A stretch of DNA of 64,000 nt from Cadophora sp. MPI-SDFR-AT-0126. Taxonomy: Eukaryota; Ascomycota; Leotiomycetes; Helotiales; Ploettnerulaceae. The position numbers and the translations under genes were made by a program. The stretch lies in contig JAGMVK010000014.1 in assembly GCA_020747065.1 (NCBI GenBank), forward strand, positions 1,116,001 to 1,180,000. The letters run 5' to 3'. Under the pieces are notes generated by a model. It saw only the letters and a list, made by a program, of their open reading frames with translations. It did not search any database and had not been told where the DNA came from. Shown piece by piece: positions 36,258 to 48,972 of this stretch (its first letter is position 1; every line of letters starts with the position of its first letter).

Positions 36258-37856
36258 TCAACCCCGGTGCCTGAACACTGGCAAACCAGTTGCCTTGATT
36301 CTCTCCGACGTTGCTCTACACCACTGTAGTTCAGTAGCCATGTTCATCTTGTAAGTCGTGCTCAGCTCCGTGAAAGTCAGCCAAGCAGCATCAAATGGGA
36401 ACAGACACAGAACTCTGCCAACGACATTCTGATCGCGAGCAAAGAAATATTCTAAGCACTGACATGCTATTCTCGACCACTTGTAGCCCTCCTGAATTGC
36501 GAAGTTGAGGACAGGTATGGCCGACTCGTCGTCCTCCTTGAGTTCTTCTGCAATCTGTCGTACAAGAGAGAAGAGGGCGACTCGGACACCCGTGAAAAGT
36601 GTGAAACTGGTGGCGACGATGATGTTCGAGAATTTGATCACATCAGTGTGGAGCCCATGCCAATTTGCCGCTTCGGTACTGTATATCTGTGATGAGTACT
36701 CTTCGAAGAGATCTGTTTTCCATTCATTCAAATCCGAGACTAATACATTCAGTCGTTTGAGGTGACGTCGTAGATTATTCGGCGCTCTATTGGCACACCT
36801 GTCGAACAACTCCATTTGTGCAGGTATCTGATATGCGATATCAAGAAGGCTGTGAGCTGGGTGGCTGAAATGCGGGTGGCCATCTCTCCAATCGAAATCG
36901 ATCCACTCATGCCGGGATAAGAAAGACCCTTTCCGCTCGAGAAAACTGAACGAGACTTGTGCAGTGCGGTACCCAAGGAAGTTCTCTTGGGCCGCGGAAG
37001 TGGTCAAGGCTGCCGGCCCAGCATGCTCGATCAAGGCTCCCACACCTTTCAAATGGAGCGAAAAGCCGGGCCAGGATTTGTGAACTAATAAATCCGACAT
37101 TGAACAAGCAAGGGCGGTAGCAGAAAGCATAGTAGCCTTTTCGGGATCTTTGTCGTCGACATACTGGTTGAAGCCTTCTCGAAGTCTCCGTAAAGCAACC
37201 GTTTGGATCTGTACGGCCTGCGCGGATATCCTCCTATCATTCCTCTCAAGGCCGATGAGGCTCAGAGCTGCTGCAAGCAAGGCCTCTTTGAGCATTTGGC
37301 CGCCCGATGACATCGCCTCAATAGACACCGCTGTTGTCCATGAATTGTAGCATATCTCCACCCGAAGAACGTCGGGTAGAGAACGGGTCGACGATTCCGG
37401 GCTCCTAGATGGAGGAACCAGGAAACGTGGAGAAGTTGTCGAGGAAAATCCCGGATTCAGATTTGTCTCTAAGGTGCCTGGATTTGGGGGCGGTTGATTT
37501 CGGTAGTTGAATGCAGCAATGAACGCCCCAGAATAAGCAGGTCCCAGATCGATTCTGAAGGGTAGACCTAGCGACCATTTTACACCCCGCCCTATTGGGA
37601 GGCGAGTGACTGAAACTTGACTTGGTGGTGGCGGGGTCTCAAATGATTTGGAGGTTGTCGGAGGTTCGGACTGGGCTTGGGGAGTACGGTTGGATGTGTT
37701 GTCTTCGGTGCTGGCTGAACTACTGACTGTATTGTCTGAAAGAGTTCGCTCTTTGTTTCTTTGACGGAATGCCCGTACGTTTTCTCTGACTTGTTGTCTT
37801 CGAGCTTCCGCGCGCTCCGCTTCGGCACCTGGTCGTCTCGGACGTCCTTGAGGCAT
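36258..37856 (-). CDS. bZIP-like fungal transcription factor (PF11951-type)
   Basis: Predicted nuclear regulator, single exon, 532 aa from MPQGRPRRPG (37856); a Met six codons upstream is less likely. Residues about 10-40 are a basic region (RRQQVRENVRAFRQRNKER) like that of bZIP proteins but with a non-standard core, followed by a Ser/Thr/Pro-rich linker. From about 150 the sequence fits the fungal-specific transcription factor domain PF11951: helical, with RISAQAVQIQTVALRRLREG and LLDIAYQIPAQME. Proteins with this order replace the Zn2Cys6 cluster with a short basic segment. Leucine-zipper heptads after the basic region are not obvious, so dimerisation is uncertain. Target genes unknown. 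Confidence 0.75.
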   Translation of the reverse strand: MPQGRPRRPGAEAERAEARRQQVRENVRAFRQRNKERTLSDNTVSSSASTEDNTSNRTPQAQSEPPTTSKSFETPPPPSQVSVTRLPIGRGVKWSLGLPFRIDLGPAYSGAFIAAFNYRNQPPPNPGTLETNLNPGFSSTTSPRFLVPPSRSPESSTRSLPDVLRVEICYNSWTTAVSIEAMSSGGQMLKEALLAAALSLIGLERNDRRISAQAVQIQTVALRRLREGFNQYVDDKDPEKATMLSATALACSMSDLLVHKSWPGFSLHLKGVGALIEHAGPAALTTSAAQENFLGYRTAQVSFSFLERKGSFLSRHEWIDFDWRDGHPHFSHPAHSLLDIAYQIPAQMELFDRCANRAPNNLRRHLKRLNVLVSDLNEWKTDLFEEYSSQIYSTEAANWHGLHTDVIKFSNIIVATSFTLFTGVRVALFSLVRQIAEELKEDDESAIPVLNFAIQEGYKWSRIACQCLEYFFARDQNVVGRVLCLFPFDAAWLTFTELSTTYKMNMATELQWCRATSERIKATGLPVFRHRG

Positions 37857-39659
37857 GGCCAATACGCATACCATGAGGTAGGGGTATGATCAGAACGGCA
37901 ACACATGGCGGCAGTGGTAAGCGATAATATAGGGACTTGGTAGTGAAAGCCTGCAAAAATTTCGATCTATGGGCAGTGGGAATCATCCATATGCTGACGC
38001 CAAGTTCGCTACTTGGAAGAGGCTCATCACTACGTGTTGGTTCCTGAGTATTCTGTCGCGGTTCGGTCTCAGGCACAACGACAACGGACCATACAGTAGC
38101 ATGCAGTGATGCAGGATGGGGGTGGGCAAGTGCTGTGAGGCCGTCTATGCCGTCCGTCCAGGCCTGCCGAGGTCCCGCCACCGCTCACTTCCTACGCCCG
38201 TAGCGCAATGCGACCATTTGAATAGTGGTAGATGCCAGCACTCAGTCGTTAGCAAGCGACCATTCACCAGTGCCCTTCATTGCACTGCCCGCAATGAACC
38301 CGCAAGCTGTATCTGTTCGCTTGATTATCAGAGCAACCTTAGGGCGTCAGCAGCCCACGTAAAGTCTCGCGCGTCGGCTCGGCGTTGGAAAGTTGCCTCG
38401 CATCCTTTCGAAGCCCCAGTCTCACGATTTGAGAACTTGTCAACATGCTAATCGCCCCGAGAATCGCCACCTAGGAAAAGGAAGACCTTCTTATAGACTA
38501 GACTGTCCCACAATCGACAAGAAGTTGATCGGTCTGTTAAGTACTCGCTCTCCCGTCAAAATAACAACTCGAGTCCTTGACATGAGGATCAATTTTCAAT
38601 TATTTTCTTGTATGCAGAACGTCCCGGTCGTTTCTGTGTCCATCCATGAAGCTTATTGACACCTAGGCACGATCTGGTGCGCTTGCAACCTCTTCCTGCA
38701 GAAATACGACCAGACTTACAGTACATGTGCTTCGTATTACGAATATTACACAGCTTCGTCCTGCCGGCTTTACGGCTCCGTACATTAGGGTATCCATAGT
38801 CTGTTGAGTACGCGTGAAGATTGTGCCTGAGGAAACTGATGCTCCCAGAGGCATTTAGACATGCAGTTCTGGCTTTTGAAAATATCGTTGACATGATCTT
38901 GGTCGTGGCGGAGTAAGTTTTCATCCCAGGTGGAAGTAAGACTCGATATCGTTTGTGCGCCTGCACAAGATTCGAACTTGCGGAAGAGTACGGGCAGCTT
39001 GGGATAGGCCTGATGGACTCATGCACACTCATGAACAAGCCATCCTCCTCGAAGAGACCACACGAGCCTATCTTGGGGTTCAGAAGAGCAAGATTTGGTA
39101 CAGGTCTCCTGCATAAGCACCCATCAAAAGCCCGGAGCGGTGGGAGAAACCATTCTCTCGTGATCTATTTACCGTGGTGGAACAAGATGAGTGGGATCGG
39201 ATAGACTCATCAAGACTGGGAACTGGCCAATGAGGCGAAAGTAGACGGAGAAGACATTGATGCATGCACCATCACATCTTGCTGAACGATTAGAGACAGG
39301 GCAGGATGTGCGAGTGAAAAAGCTCCGCAGTTTCTCCATGATCGCCGACCAGTTTCTCATCCTGGAGGGCACCAGAACAACCAGCAATCAACAAAGATCC
39401 AACACGAATGCCGACAGGTTTGGCTACATTCTGCGAGGTTTCAGGAGGCGTAGTCGTCTTATCATTGTCCTTTGAAGATTTCTCCTCGACGTGAGCTTTG
39501 TTCGCGCCTCCATCCGCGAGGCACGGGAGCGAACTCCTGAGCATGGGCGAACACCTGGAGATCTTAGACTTCGGGTCAATTTGGGATCAGTAAAAGCGAT
39601 TTGATACCCTTGCCGACGATTGGTCTCAAAGAATCTCTGACAAGAGAATTCAAGAGTAG
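37857..39659. other. Intergenic region, no supported gene
   Basis: Contains the promoter of the bZIP-like regulator. Many short open frames occur on both strands, none with a domain. Confidence 0.4.
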
Positions 39660-40562
39660 GTTACCATGTATGGCATCCCATATCATGCATCGGGTCGACA
39701 ATTGTGACGAGTGGCGCCTTCACTACGCACAGTGGGATATTCGCATCGATCCATGAAGAATTTCGAAACCGCCACAAGCGTACGGCTGTAATCAGAAAAG
39801 GGGTAGAAGAGGGATATTTCGCCCAGTCATCGAAATGCCCCAACAGATCAGAAAACGTTCCCCACTTTGGTGCAGACTTCATTTCATTCTTGATATTTTT
39901 TGTCCAGCATATATCTGCACTGGTTCGAAATCAAGCGATTCGTGGAATTTGGCGCGAGGAGCAGGATGGCTGACTCTAGCTCCGTTATGAACTCATCTTT
40001 CAACATCAAATTGGTAAGATTCGATGGATTTGGCGGTATGGACCGACATGAGATCTAGCGGAGAAATCCGTTGAGCAGCCTTCGGTGAGTCCCTTCGTCT
40101 CATAAGAGAATCCCTTCTCAAACTATAACTTTCGGAGCAACACATATCGTTGAAACACATTCCTTTGAAGCACAATTGTTTGTCCATAATCGAGGTGACA
40201 GCTCGAAACTCGCGACACAGCTGTAATGATCGAGTTCTTCGCAGGGGGACTCGGATCATGGCTACGAATTGCCCTGGCTATTGTCGCTCTTTGAAATTGC
40301 GCATTCTTTGGGTAGATCTGGCAATAGCGTACCATGAGGTCGAGATCGAAGCGTCATTCAACGAGCCATTAACATCACCATCCGACCAAACTTGGAGGCA
40401 CAGGGCATCGTGAAGGATCTTCATCGCAAACATGATAACGCGGGACTCTGGGAGCGCTGCCTTCCAGATCGATTGGCGAATCTCCAATGGAAACTCTGTG
40501 ACTTGAGCAAAAGATGCATGCAGTGCCTCGGAATGGTTGGATGAGGTTATTGATGGATCCAT
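39660..40562 (-). pseudogene. 2EXR-domain gene remnant
   Basis: The 94-codon frame starting at 40562 contains FPLEIRQSIWKAALPESRVI, the opening signature of the fungal 2EXR (F-box-like) domain. After its stop at 40278, related-looking pieces continue in other frames: a CREFRAV motif near 40200, where the family has a CRESR-type core, and a tail of about 70 aa at 39661-39882. No intron set was found that joins them. A multi-exon gene with an unrecognised splice pattern is the alternative. 2EXR proteins are abundant in Helotiales and their function is unknown. Confidence 0.5.
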
Positions 40563-41105
40563 GACCTCAAATTTATGAAGTGTCGTGAGCAGTGGAGAGT
40601 CAACAGCCTCACTGGCTAGTAAGCTTGACTCTTCGTCAGCATGATGATGTACTCATGTAGTTGAGACTCTATCGGTGAACAAAGCTCGTTAGCGTTGACT
40701 GAGTGCCCGTCGCTGGTGATGAAGAGGCGAAACTGGAGCGCGAGATGCCGGGATTCTGCTTAGTCAGCCGACACGTGATCAAACTCCCTAAATACCTTTA
40801 CTCCAGCCTGTTCTTTCTAAGTATCAAGGCTGAAGCCACGGAATCATTTCCTTAATTCAGAAACTTTAAAGATCTGATACTTCAGGAGTTCTTATAACCT
40901 GCTCGGCTCAGCCAATCTCCTTGCTGACATCCGAGCCACGTGATATTGGATTGCAAGCTGGGAAGGCACATAATACGGGCTGAACTTCGTCCTACCCTAA
41001 AATATATGTACCAAAGCTCCTCCCTTTATCCAAGGTCACCTTTCTCTCCGTCCTCCTGAAGTCAAAAGAGTATTCAAAAGAGATCCATACAACACATCCG
41101 TAAAC
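40563..41105. other. Intergenic, divergent promoter
   Basis: Upstream region of the small membrane protein gene (+). Nothing else was recognised. Confidence 0.4.
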
Positions 41106-41531
41106 ATGCCTCTTCTCCCAACCATCAACCTCCCCTGGCCGATCACCCTTCACGCGTTGGGCCTCGCCTTCCTCGGCCTCTACCAAACCTTCCGTCTCTC
41201 CAGCTCCCCATCCACAAAAGTCTCCTCTACCAATCACTCCACTGCGCCAACAAACCCAATGCTAGGCATTGCAACATTCGGACTCAGCCTCGCCTACTTC
41301 GCAACATCCTACATGCCCATCGAGCAGAACCAATTTCTGTACGCCAGCGTCCCGGTCCGCATTATCCTCGCTTGTATAGCTGCCGCGAGGCTGGTCTTGG
41401 ATGGAAAGGATGGGAACTTGAGTAGGGATGATAGGAGGAATTTGTTGGTTGTGGCGGGGTATGATGGGCTTGGTGCTGTGGGTTTGGGATTGTGGATGGG
41501 GACTTTTGTGGGGAGGGTGTCGGGACTTTGA
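41106..41531 (+). CDS. Small multi-TM protein
   Basis: Single-exon 141-aa hydrophobic protein. Likely helices: about 10-27 (ITLHALGLAFLGLYQTF), 52-68 (MLGIATFGLSLAYFATS), 78-96 and 116-135 (a Gly-rich final helix, GYDGLGAVGLGLWMG). An acidic/basic loop (DGKDGNLSRDDRRN) separates the last two. Small hypothetical membrane proteins of this plan are common in ascomycetes, but I do not recognise a named family. The start is set by the first Met, 5 bp after a CGTAAAC stretch. Confidence 0.7.
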   Translation: MPLLPTINLPWPITLHALGLAFLGLYQTFRLSSSPSTKVSSTNHSTAPTNPMLGIATFGLSLAYFATSYMPIEQNQFLYASVPVRIILACIAAARLVLDGKDGNLSRDDRRNLLVVAGYDGLGAVGLGLWMGTFVGRVSGL

Positions 41532-42066
41532 TGGGCTTGAAGAGGTGCAAAATGTCACAATTGTCATGCAGAATGTTAAGACAAAAAGAGTGCACGAGAT
41601 GGGGTGTCTGTTGTGCCCATCTACTTAATAATTCTGGGTGATTTTATGTGGCTTGTGGAATCTAGGTCGTTGCGTCAATGAAGACAATCTCCTCTCCCAC
41701 TCGCGTGGCATGACAGAACATAAACCAGATTTCACAGTCAAAAATGAAAAGTATTCATACGATATATCATTTCCACTCATGGAGAGCTCTGCGAATTATG
41801 ATGTAACGTAGACCAGTGCAAATTCCAAACAATGAGAGTGGCCTGTGGGTTGAGCCGGAGCAAGTGACGAAGCAGCAATGGAAAGCAAACACCTTCTATC
41901 TCCAGTGAACATGGCATTGGGTGACGAAACTGTCAAAAGATTGAACGAAGTATGATTATAACTACTCTCATCAAACGAGGTTACTACACATGCAGCTCCA
42001 CGGCCCACATCATCTATGGGATCGCTGTCGTCAGACCCCTCACCAAAAGTCCAGGAGAAGTAAGGT
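41532..42066. other. Convergent 3' flanks
   Basis: Between the small membrane protein gene and the RidA-family gene. No gene seen. Confidence 0.4.
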
Positions 42067-42741
42067 TTACTTTCGATTCGTCACAGCAACCACAAAATCA
42101 ACCACATATACCATTCCCGGTCGATGAAAGATGGCCGGACCATTGAATGCCAAGGATGGAGCAAAAGCATCAGCTTTCCACTCATCAGGAAGAGCTGACA
42201 TCATGCCTTCAATCACTGCCTTGCCGATGTCATCGCTAAATTCCCTATTGGCGACGTACATCAGCTCCTGTCCGATATAGTGTTTGATGATATTACAACT
42301 GACAAAGAAATGGCTTGAGGGAAAGGATGATATGATTGTGGACGGGGTCTAGTGATATTGGAAGACGAAAAGAGGAAAGAAAAGGTTTGAGAGACTTACA
42401 AGAACGAAACGGTTCGATGAACGATATCCTTAAACTCTGCACCGAGCTCTTTGAGGATGGAGACGAGATTCTGATAGATGATTTGGGACTGCTTGAAGTA
42501 ATCGCCTGCTGTGCCTTCAACGAGCCTGAAATATTTCATCAGCAAATGTTTTACGAATCGAAGCCAACCCATGATATGAAATGGAGATGGGCAATTCTCA
42601 CTCTCCAGTCGATGGATCAGCAGCCCATTGCGAGGAGATGAACGCGAGTGAAGTATTGGGTGGGACGATAGTGACGTTGGAGAAGAGGGACTTGTAGGGC
42701 ATGGAGCCATGCTTGGGGTTGAAGTGTGTGAGGTTGGCCAT
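42067..42741 (-). CDS. RidA (YjgF/YER057c/UK114) family protein
   Basis: Predicted 165-aa protein of the Rid family; family members deaminate reactive enamine/imine intermediates or act as related hydrolases. Three exons, 42602-42741, 42400-42525 and 42067-42298, join exactly. Exon 1 opens MANLTHFNPKHGS. Exon 2 has the family's central helix-strand: AGDYFKQSQIIYQNLVSILK then GAEFKDIVHRTVSF. Exon 3 encodes the C-terminal part (AFAPSLAFNGPAIFHRPG). The RidA active-site Arg (usually in the C-terminal GxRxxxE-like segment) is not evident, so the protein may be a divergent subfamily without the classical deaminase. Single-exon open frames here are misleading because introns split them. Confidence 0.72.
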
Positions 42742-43880
42742 TTCAAATAGAGAGAGTTGAACTTCAGGTTGAGAAGTAGTAGTGCTGGTTGGATGGTGTG
42801 CTTGCTATTGTCTTCGACAAATGTGAGAGATGGTTTTGAGGCATCAGAAATTTTTGCTGGTAGAGATGGTCCGCTTTATAGTAAATCTGGCACTCATAGC
42901 TGGCGAAGGTTTTAGCACATGTTTGTCTGTGGCTTGCGACAAGTCAAAGGGATCCTGTCCATGATGCCACAATCCAGAATTTCGTTCCTTACTCGCCAAG
43001 CCACAAGCTTAGAATGCCAGTGAACAAATCAAGGCTGAAATTCCCTAAACTTTTAGTAGAATCATCTTCAGCAGTTCAGTCTCAGCCACAATTGAAAGGT
43101 GGTGTGTTTTCAGCCTTGTCAATAATACTAAAGAAAAGCCAAAGCCACAAAGCGGTAGTGAATTGCGGGGTAAGCTTAGCAACCTATGAAACGAGACAGA
43201 TGACAGATGACTGAAGTTCAGAGCTCCCTGAAACTTACAGCTAGGATGCATGGAGACGGCAGTAAGGATCTAGAACATGATACCACATGGGACGGTGCTG
43301 AATTGAGGATATACCCCGCTACTGCTCGGCAGCCACCTTCAGCCAACGCTGCTGAGGCCATCGAATAAGAGATGTTTTGTCGTACCTTGGTGTAGAAAGA
43401 AAACCTTAAAAGACAATCATGTTTTTTGGGGCCTCAATACCACCAAAAAAGACTAGTTTTAGCCACAAATTGACCAAGCTGAGTCTTCATTCTCTGTTGC
43501 GCAGAAGCACTAGCTTTGCTCAGGTGCTTGCCTAATCGATCAACATGGACGGCTTTTAAGAGACGACTAAGAATGAAGTGGGTTCGTTGTGAGGCTGCAC
43601 ACTGTAATTTTTCTTCTTTACAGAAATGAGACGAGATATTGTCGAAGGCTGGCCCTCAGAACAACAATAGCATCGAAATCAGCTGGGCTCCAAAAAGGGG
43701 GTGTGTTGACACCATGTCGTGGTGACAAAGCCAAGTCTCGCTTCACCCCCTGCCGGTCTCTTTCATCTGTCTCTGTCATCATCGAAAAACTGCCCCGCCA
43801 TCCAAATCTCCTCTCCAGACCCCGCCAACGCTCTTCCATCTCGTCCACCATACACGCCCACTCTACAGAACTCGCCCAAA
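42742..43880. other. Intergenic region, divergent promoters
   Basis: Upstream regions of the RidA-family gene (-) and Rqc2 (+). No gene recognised. Confidence 0.45.
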
Positions 43881-46800
43881 ATGAAGCAACGCTTCTCCTC
43901 TCTCGACGTAAAGGTCTGTCCTTTCCTTCTCCCATCATGAGAAATCTGCCACGCCAATGACTGACTCCGTTCCCCCTCCAGGTAATATCCCACGAGCTCT
44001 CTGCCTCCCTGCTCACCCTCCGGCTTTCCCAAATCTACGACCTCTCCTCCAAAATATTCCTCCTGAAATTTGCCTCTCCCACAGCAAAACACCAAGTCCT
44101 ACTCGATTCCGGTTTCCGATGCCACCTAACACAATTCTCCCGAGCTACAGCTACCGCGCCCTCAGTCTTCGTCTCACGATTACGAAAATATCTAAAGACG
44201 CGCAGAGTCACGAAAGTAGCGCCTGTGGGCACTGATCGGGTAATTGAGTTCCAGTTTAGTGAGGGGCAATATAGGTTGTATTTGGAGTTCTATGCGGGCG
44301 GCAATGTTATACTTACGGATAGCGAGATGGGGATCCTGGCGTTGTTGAGGACTGTACCCGAGGGAGAGGGGCAGGAGGAGTTGAGGGTCGGATTGAAATA
44401 CTCGTTGGAGAATCGCCAGAATTTTAGGGGTGTGCCGCCGTTGACAGAGGAGCGGTTACGGGAAGCGCTGCAGAAGTCAGTGGACAGAGGGGATGATGAT
44501 CTGGTTGCTGGGAAAAAGTCGAAAAAGAAGGGGTCGGATGCGCTAAGGAGAGCACTGGCTGTTTCGATTACGGAGTTTCCGCCAATGTTGGTGGACCATG
44601 CTATGCGAGTGACGGAGTTCGACTCGTCCTTGAAGCCGGCAGATGTATTACAGAGTCAAGAACGATTAGACCACCTAATGCGATCTTTACAAGAAGCACA
44701 GAGAGTCATCCAGGAGATCACAAGTTCGGAAACTGCCAAAGGATACATTATTGCGAAGAAAAAGGAGGGATATGAGGACGCTGCCCCAGCAGATGTTGCG
44801 AGAAAATTTCTGATTTACGAGGATTTCCATCCTTTCAGGCCGAGGCAGTTTGAAAATGATCCAGCGACAGTGTTCTTAGAATTCGAGGGATTCAACAGGA
44901 CGGTGGACGAGTTTTTCTCTTCAATTGAGGGGCAGAAATTGGAGTCCCGACTTCAGGAGCGGGAGCAAACCGCAAAACGGAAGATTGAAGCTGCGAGACA
45001 AGACCAAGCCAAACGACTAGGTGGATTGCAGGAGGTTCAAGAGTTGAACATACGGAAAGCTGGAGCACTTCAGGCAAATCCAGAAAGGGTACAGGAGGCT
45101 ATGGATGCAGTCAATGGTCTTATCGCGCAGGGCATGGATTGGGTTGAGATTGGGAAGCTCGTCGAGATTGAGCAGAAGAGGAACAATCCGGTTGCATCGA
45201 TTATCAAGCTACCTCTAAAACTCCAGGAGAATACTATTACTTTATTACTGGATGAAGAGGAGTTTGCCGAAGATGACGAGCCGGCTTATGAGACCGGAAG
45301 CGATGTGTCCGACAGCGAAGACGAAGCTCCCAAAAAGGAGTCCAAGCAGAAAGCCGTGGAGAAGAGATTGACGATTGACATCAGTCTTGCGCTTTCTCCA
45401 TGGGCAAATGCACGAGAATATTATGACCAGAAGCGATCTGCGGCTGAAAAGGAGCAAAAGACATTGCAATCATCAACCAAGGCCTTAAAGAGTCAAGAAG
45501 CTAAGATTGCTCGTGATCTGAAGACGGGGCTGAAGCAGGAAAAGGCAGTCCTGCGGCCTGTGCGAAGGCAGATGTGGTTCGAGAAGTTCACTTGGTTTCT
45601 CTCCTCTGATGGATATCTGGTCCTTGCCGGAAAGGATGCTCAGCAGAATGAGATTCTGTACAGAAAATACCTCAAGAAAGGCGATGTTTACGTCCATGCT
45701 GAGGTTCAAGGTGCTGCATCTGTTGTAATACGCAACAATCAAAAGACACCAGATGCTCCGATTCCACCATCAACATTATCACAGGCAGGAACATTATCAA
45801 TCTCATGCTCGTCCGCTTGGGACTCGAAAGCTGGCATGTCAGCATGGTGGGTCAACGCCAACCAGGTCTCAAAGTCAACACCAACAGGCGAGTTCCTGCC
45901 GACCGGAAGCTTCATGATCAACGGCAAGAAGAATTTCTTGCCACCAGCAGCTTTACTACTTGGATTCGGTGTCTTATTTCAGATCAGCGAAGACAGCAAA
46001 GCAAGACACAACAAGCATAGATTGCAGGACGACACGCCTGCTGCATCGAGCCACCCAGAGTCGACAGTCACTGAGTCCGTTCCTGAGCTAGACGACGATC
46101 AGAGCAGTATACCTGATGACTACCAGGATTCCGATGCGGATGAAGACCAAGAAAATTCGAACCCATTGCAAACCCAACCTCGTGCAGAGCCGGTCATACC
46201 TGACGGCGATGATGACGAAGTAGTTGCTGAGATTGCGGAACTCCAGGTTGAAGATACGAAGGAACCACAACAGCATTCAGAAGTCGAATCGGACGACGAG
46301 ACTTCTGCGCCTATGCCAGCAACAGGAACACAAACCCCCAACACCACCACAGGACCTAAAGGACCAACCCCACCAAAACGAGGCAAGCGTGGGAAAGCTA
46401 AGAAGATAGCCACCAAATACAAAGACCAGGACGAAGAGGATCGGATCTTCGCCCAAAAGCTCATTGGTGCCTCTGCCGGTGTCGAAAAAGCCGCTGCTGA
46501 AGCAGAGGCGAAGGCGAAGCGAGAAGCTGAGCTGGCGTTTCAGAAAGAAAGGAGAAAAGCGCAGCATCAACGCACACAAAAAGAGATGGCAGAACATGAA
46601 GCAGCAAGAAAGGCTATGCTTGAGGATGGGCATGAGGCCGATGATGCCGAAGAAGAAAAGATGATTAGTCTAGATGCTTTGGTGGGCATGCCTCTCAGAG
46701 GTGATGAGATTCTTGAGGCCATTCCTGTCTGCGCACCATGGGCAGCGATGGGCAACTACAAATACAAGGTGAAATTGCAACCAGGCACTCAGAAGAAAGG

Positions 46801-47065
46801 CAAGGCCATCAGAGAGATCATGACACGCTGGGTTGGCGATATGACCGTAAAAGGAAAATTGGATGAGACGAGTTCGGACCCTGAAAGAATGTGGCCTCGA
46901 GAAGTAGAGTTGTTGAAGGGTTGGAAGGTGGAAGAGGTCACCAATACTGTATTTGTGGGCAAAGTGAGGGTCATGATGGCTGGTGGAGCAGCTGCAGCCG
47001 CCAGCAAGGGTGGAAAAATGAAGGGGAAGAGCGGGGGTGGAAAGGGCGGAAAAGGTGGCAGATGA
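43881..47065 (+). CDS. RQC2: Rqc2/NEMF (Tae2), ribosome quality control factor
   Basis: Component of the ribosome-associated quality control complex: binds stalled 60S-peptidyl-tRNA, recruits the Ltn1 E3 ligase and adds CAT tails. 1038 aa; a tiny first exon (43881-43913, MKQRFSSLDVK) joins exon 2 at 43982. N-terminal NFACT-N domain (residues about 1-230, with EFYAGGNVILTD), coiled-coil middle (about 330-500), NFACT-R domain near 530-610 (WFEKFTWFLSSDGYLVLAG, DVYVHAEVQGAASVVIRNN), acidic/low-complexity linker, and NFACT-C (IPVCAPWAAMGNYKYKVKL). The C-terminus is a Gly/Lys-rich run (GGKMKGKSGGGKGGKGG). Complete and of normal length; a housekeeping gene, expected single copy. Confidence 0.96.
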
Positions 47066-48843
47066 TTCTGCGAGAGCAAATACTGCGATGCATGACTGTA
47101 CAACATAGAGATAGAGGGCATAGAATCCAAGCATTAACCTCAGGACATCAAGGTTGATGCTCTCAGTTTCTTTCGTGCCGCCCATAAACATTGCGTCAAA
47201 TGGGTGCATGTCAATTCAGTTTCATGTCATCGACAGCATCTTCCGGAAGGTCTTCAGGGCTGATAGAACCGGAGACCCCCTATGATTTTGGTCACTACTG
47301 CGATTTGAAGACCTAGGAAGACAGATGGTAACAGAACATGTGAAAGAAAACTTGTCAATGGCATGGACCCAGCCAAAGCACGTTGAAAACACGCTGTATC
47401 TACACCATCTCTATCACTCTTCATATGACCGATCAGGCCACTAAGCAGCAGAACTTAAAGACGATCAGCACAGGATTGAAAGGAGGTGATTGGTTGCGAG
47501 GGATGAATAAAAGATGGTGACGATAGGGAGCTGGAAAGCATTCTTGAAAATCAAAATATCAAAATAAAACTGACGCATGGCAGGCAGACAGTCAATAGAA
47601 AGCAGGACATGCAGACGAAATATGGTCCTCCAAAGAAAGAAACATTTGGAAGCATATGAAATGTAGATTACCACTTCTGTGTACCATCTTGGGGCAGTAA
47701 AGAGGCCGGAATGGAAGGACTTTAAGGACAGACGATAGACGATGAGATCGTATGATCCAAAGGCAGAGAAGAGCTTGGCCAGTCTGTCGAGGGGCAACGG
47801 TGAGGTCGGACATTACCTGCTCCTGAGACGAGATACGATGCGACCTTAGGGCTGCCTGCAAATATCTCGTTAGCGTCAAGCAACGAGGAGGGGGCAAAAC
47901 TATCGGTGATGATATCGATGTTCTTGGTCATGAAGGATCGCCAGAGGCAGGCAACGTAAGGTGGTTCCAAGTTGAATTGAGAGCGGACATTGAGAACAAG
48001 CACGGCGAGAACAACACACTCACCAGGGCATCTTCCGATTCAATTCAGCTCCCAGTGACATGAAGCATCAACTCAACTCGGTAGCCTTCACGTGGGCTTG
48101 TCGAGTGTAGTCGTTCGTCGCCTCTCCACCATCAATCGAGAAAAAGAAAAGAACAAGTCCAGACGAGTCTGCTCAAAACAAAATAAAATCGCAGCAAGAA
48201 AGCTCTCAGCAGCACCATATCCCGAGGAACATCGCACATCCATTGTCGCAGTATGGTCTACACTGAACAGCTGTCTGGGCATGCTTTTGGCGGAGGAGCT
48301 TCAGGACTATCCCGCGAGACTCCTTCATCAGCTGACGGAGGTGATGACCTCAACTGCCGGCGGTGGATAGGCGCCATAGGTTGCAGGAGGTAGAAGAGAC
48401 GCTGGAAGGCTGGTTTGGCTGCTGAGAGGGGAAGATGTTTGAGAAGGAAGGGGGGCAGAAGAGTCCAGGCGACGAAGGAGGTGTTGGGGGTTGAGGATGA
48501 GGAGGACGGTGGTGGTTGTGAAGATGGTTGGAGAAGAGGAAAGGAAGAGGAGTAGAGAATAAGAGGATGACGGAATGGAGATGAGAGTAAATGAAGGCGG
48601 AGATTAGCTGGATAGTAGGGAAAGAGCGAAGTGCTTGGGAAGACAGGTCAGGATAGTTGTTGAGGAAGGCACGGGCAGAACTTTGGCAACTTGACCTGGA
48701 TTTGGGCGAAGTGGAAGGTACGTCTTGGGCGATTATGGAAATGGCAAGGGCCAACCGAATGACTTCGGTAGATATGAAGCGCTCATTCTTCAGGTAAGCA
48801 GTGGTTTCCAGCTTAATGAACGATATCCTCCTCAAACTCAACT

Positions 48844-48896
48844 CATTTGTTGATTTGACATTCATTAGTCTCGCTTGCGCTTGGCTCGCGACTCAG
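48844..48896 (+). repeat. Degenerate dispersed repeat copy R1
   Basis: Shares catttgttgattt, then tcatta.tctcgctt and gctc.cg-like words with copies at 48919 and 50878. Unclassified. Confidence 0.55.
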
Positions 48897-48918
48897 CGTG
48901 TGGGATTGGAGAACTGCT

Positions 48919-48972
48919 CAATTATTGACTTGGAAGCCATCAGTCTCGCTTATCCTCAGCTCGCCACACAGT
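48919..48972 (+). repeat. Degenerate dispersed repeat copy R2
   Basis: Direct copy of R1 about 75 bp downstream; matches are strongest in the tcagtctcgcttat.ctcagctcg part. Confidence 0.5.

Noticed and set aside
46120..46633. Cys/Phe-rich open frames opposite Rqc2
   Set aside because: Antisense shadows of the acidic and Lys-rich linker of Rqc2.
48350..48865. 171-codon open frame on the minus strand
   Set aside because: Low-complexity Ser/Pro/His composition from a pyrimidine-rich tract; no family resemblance.
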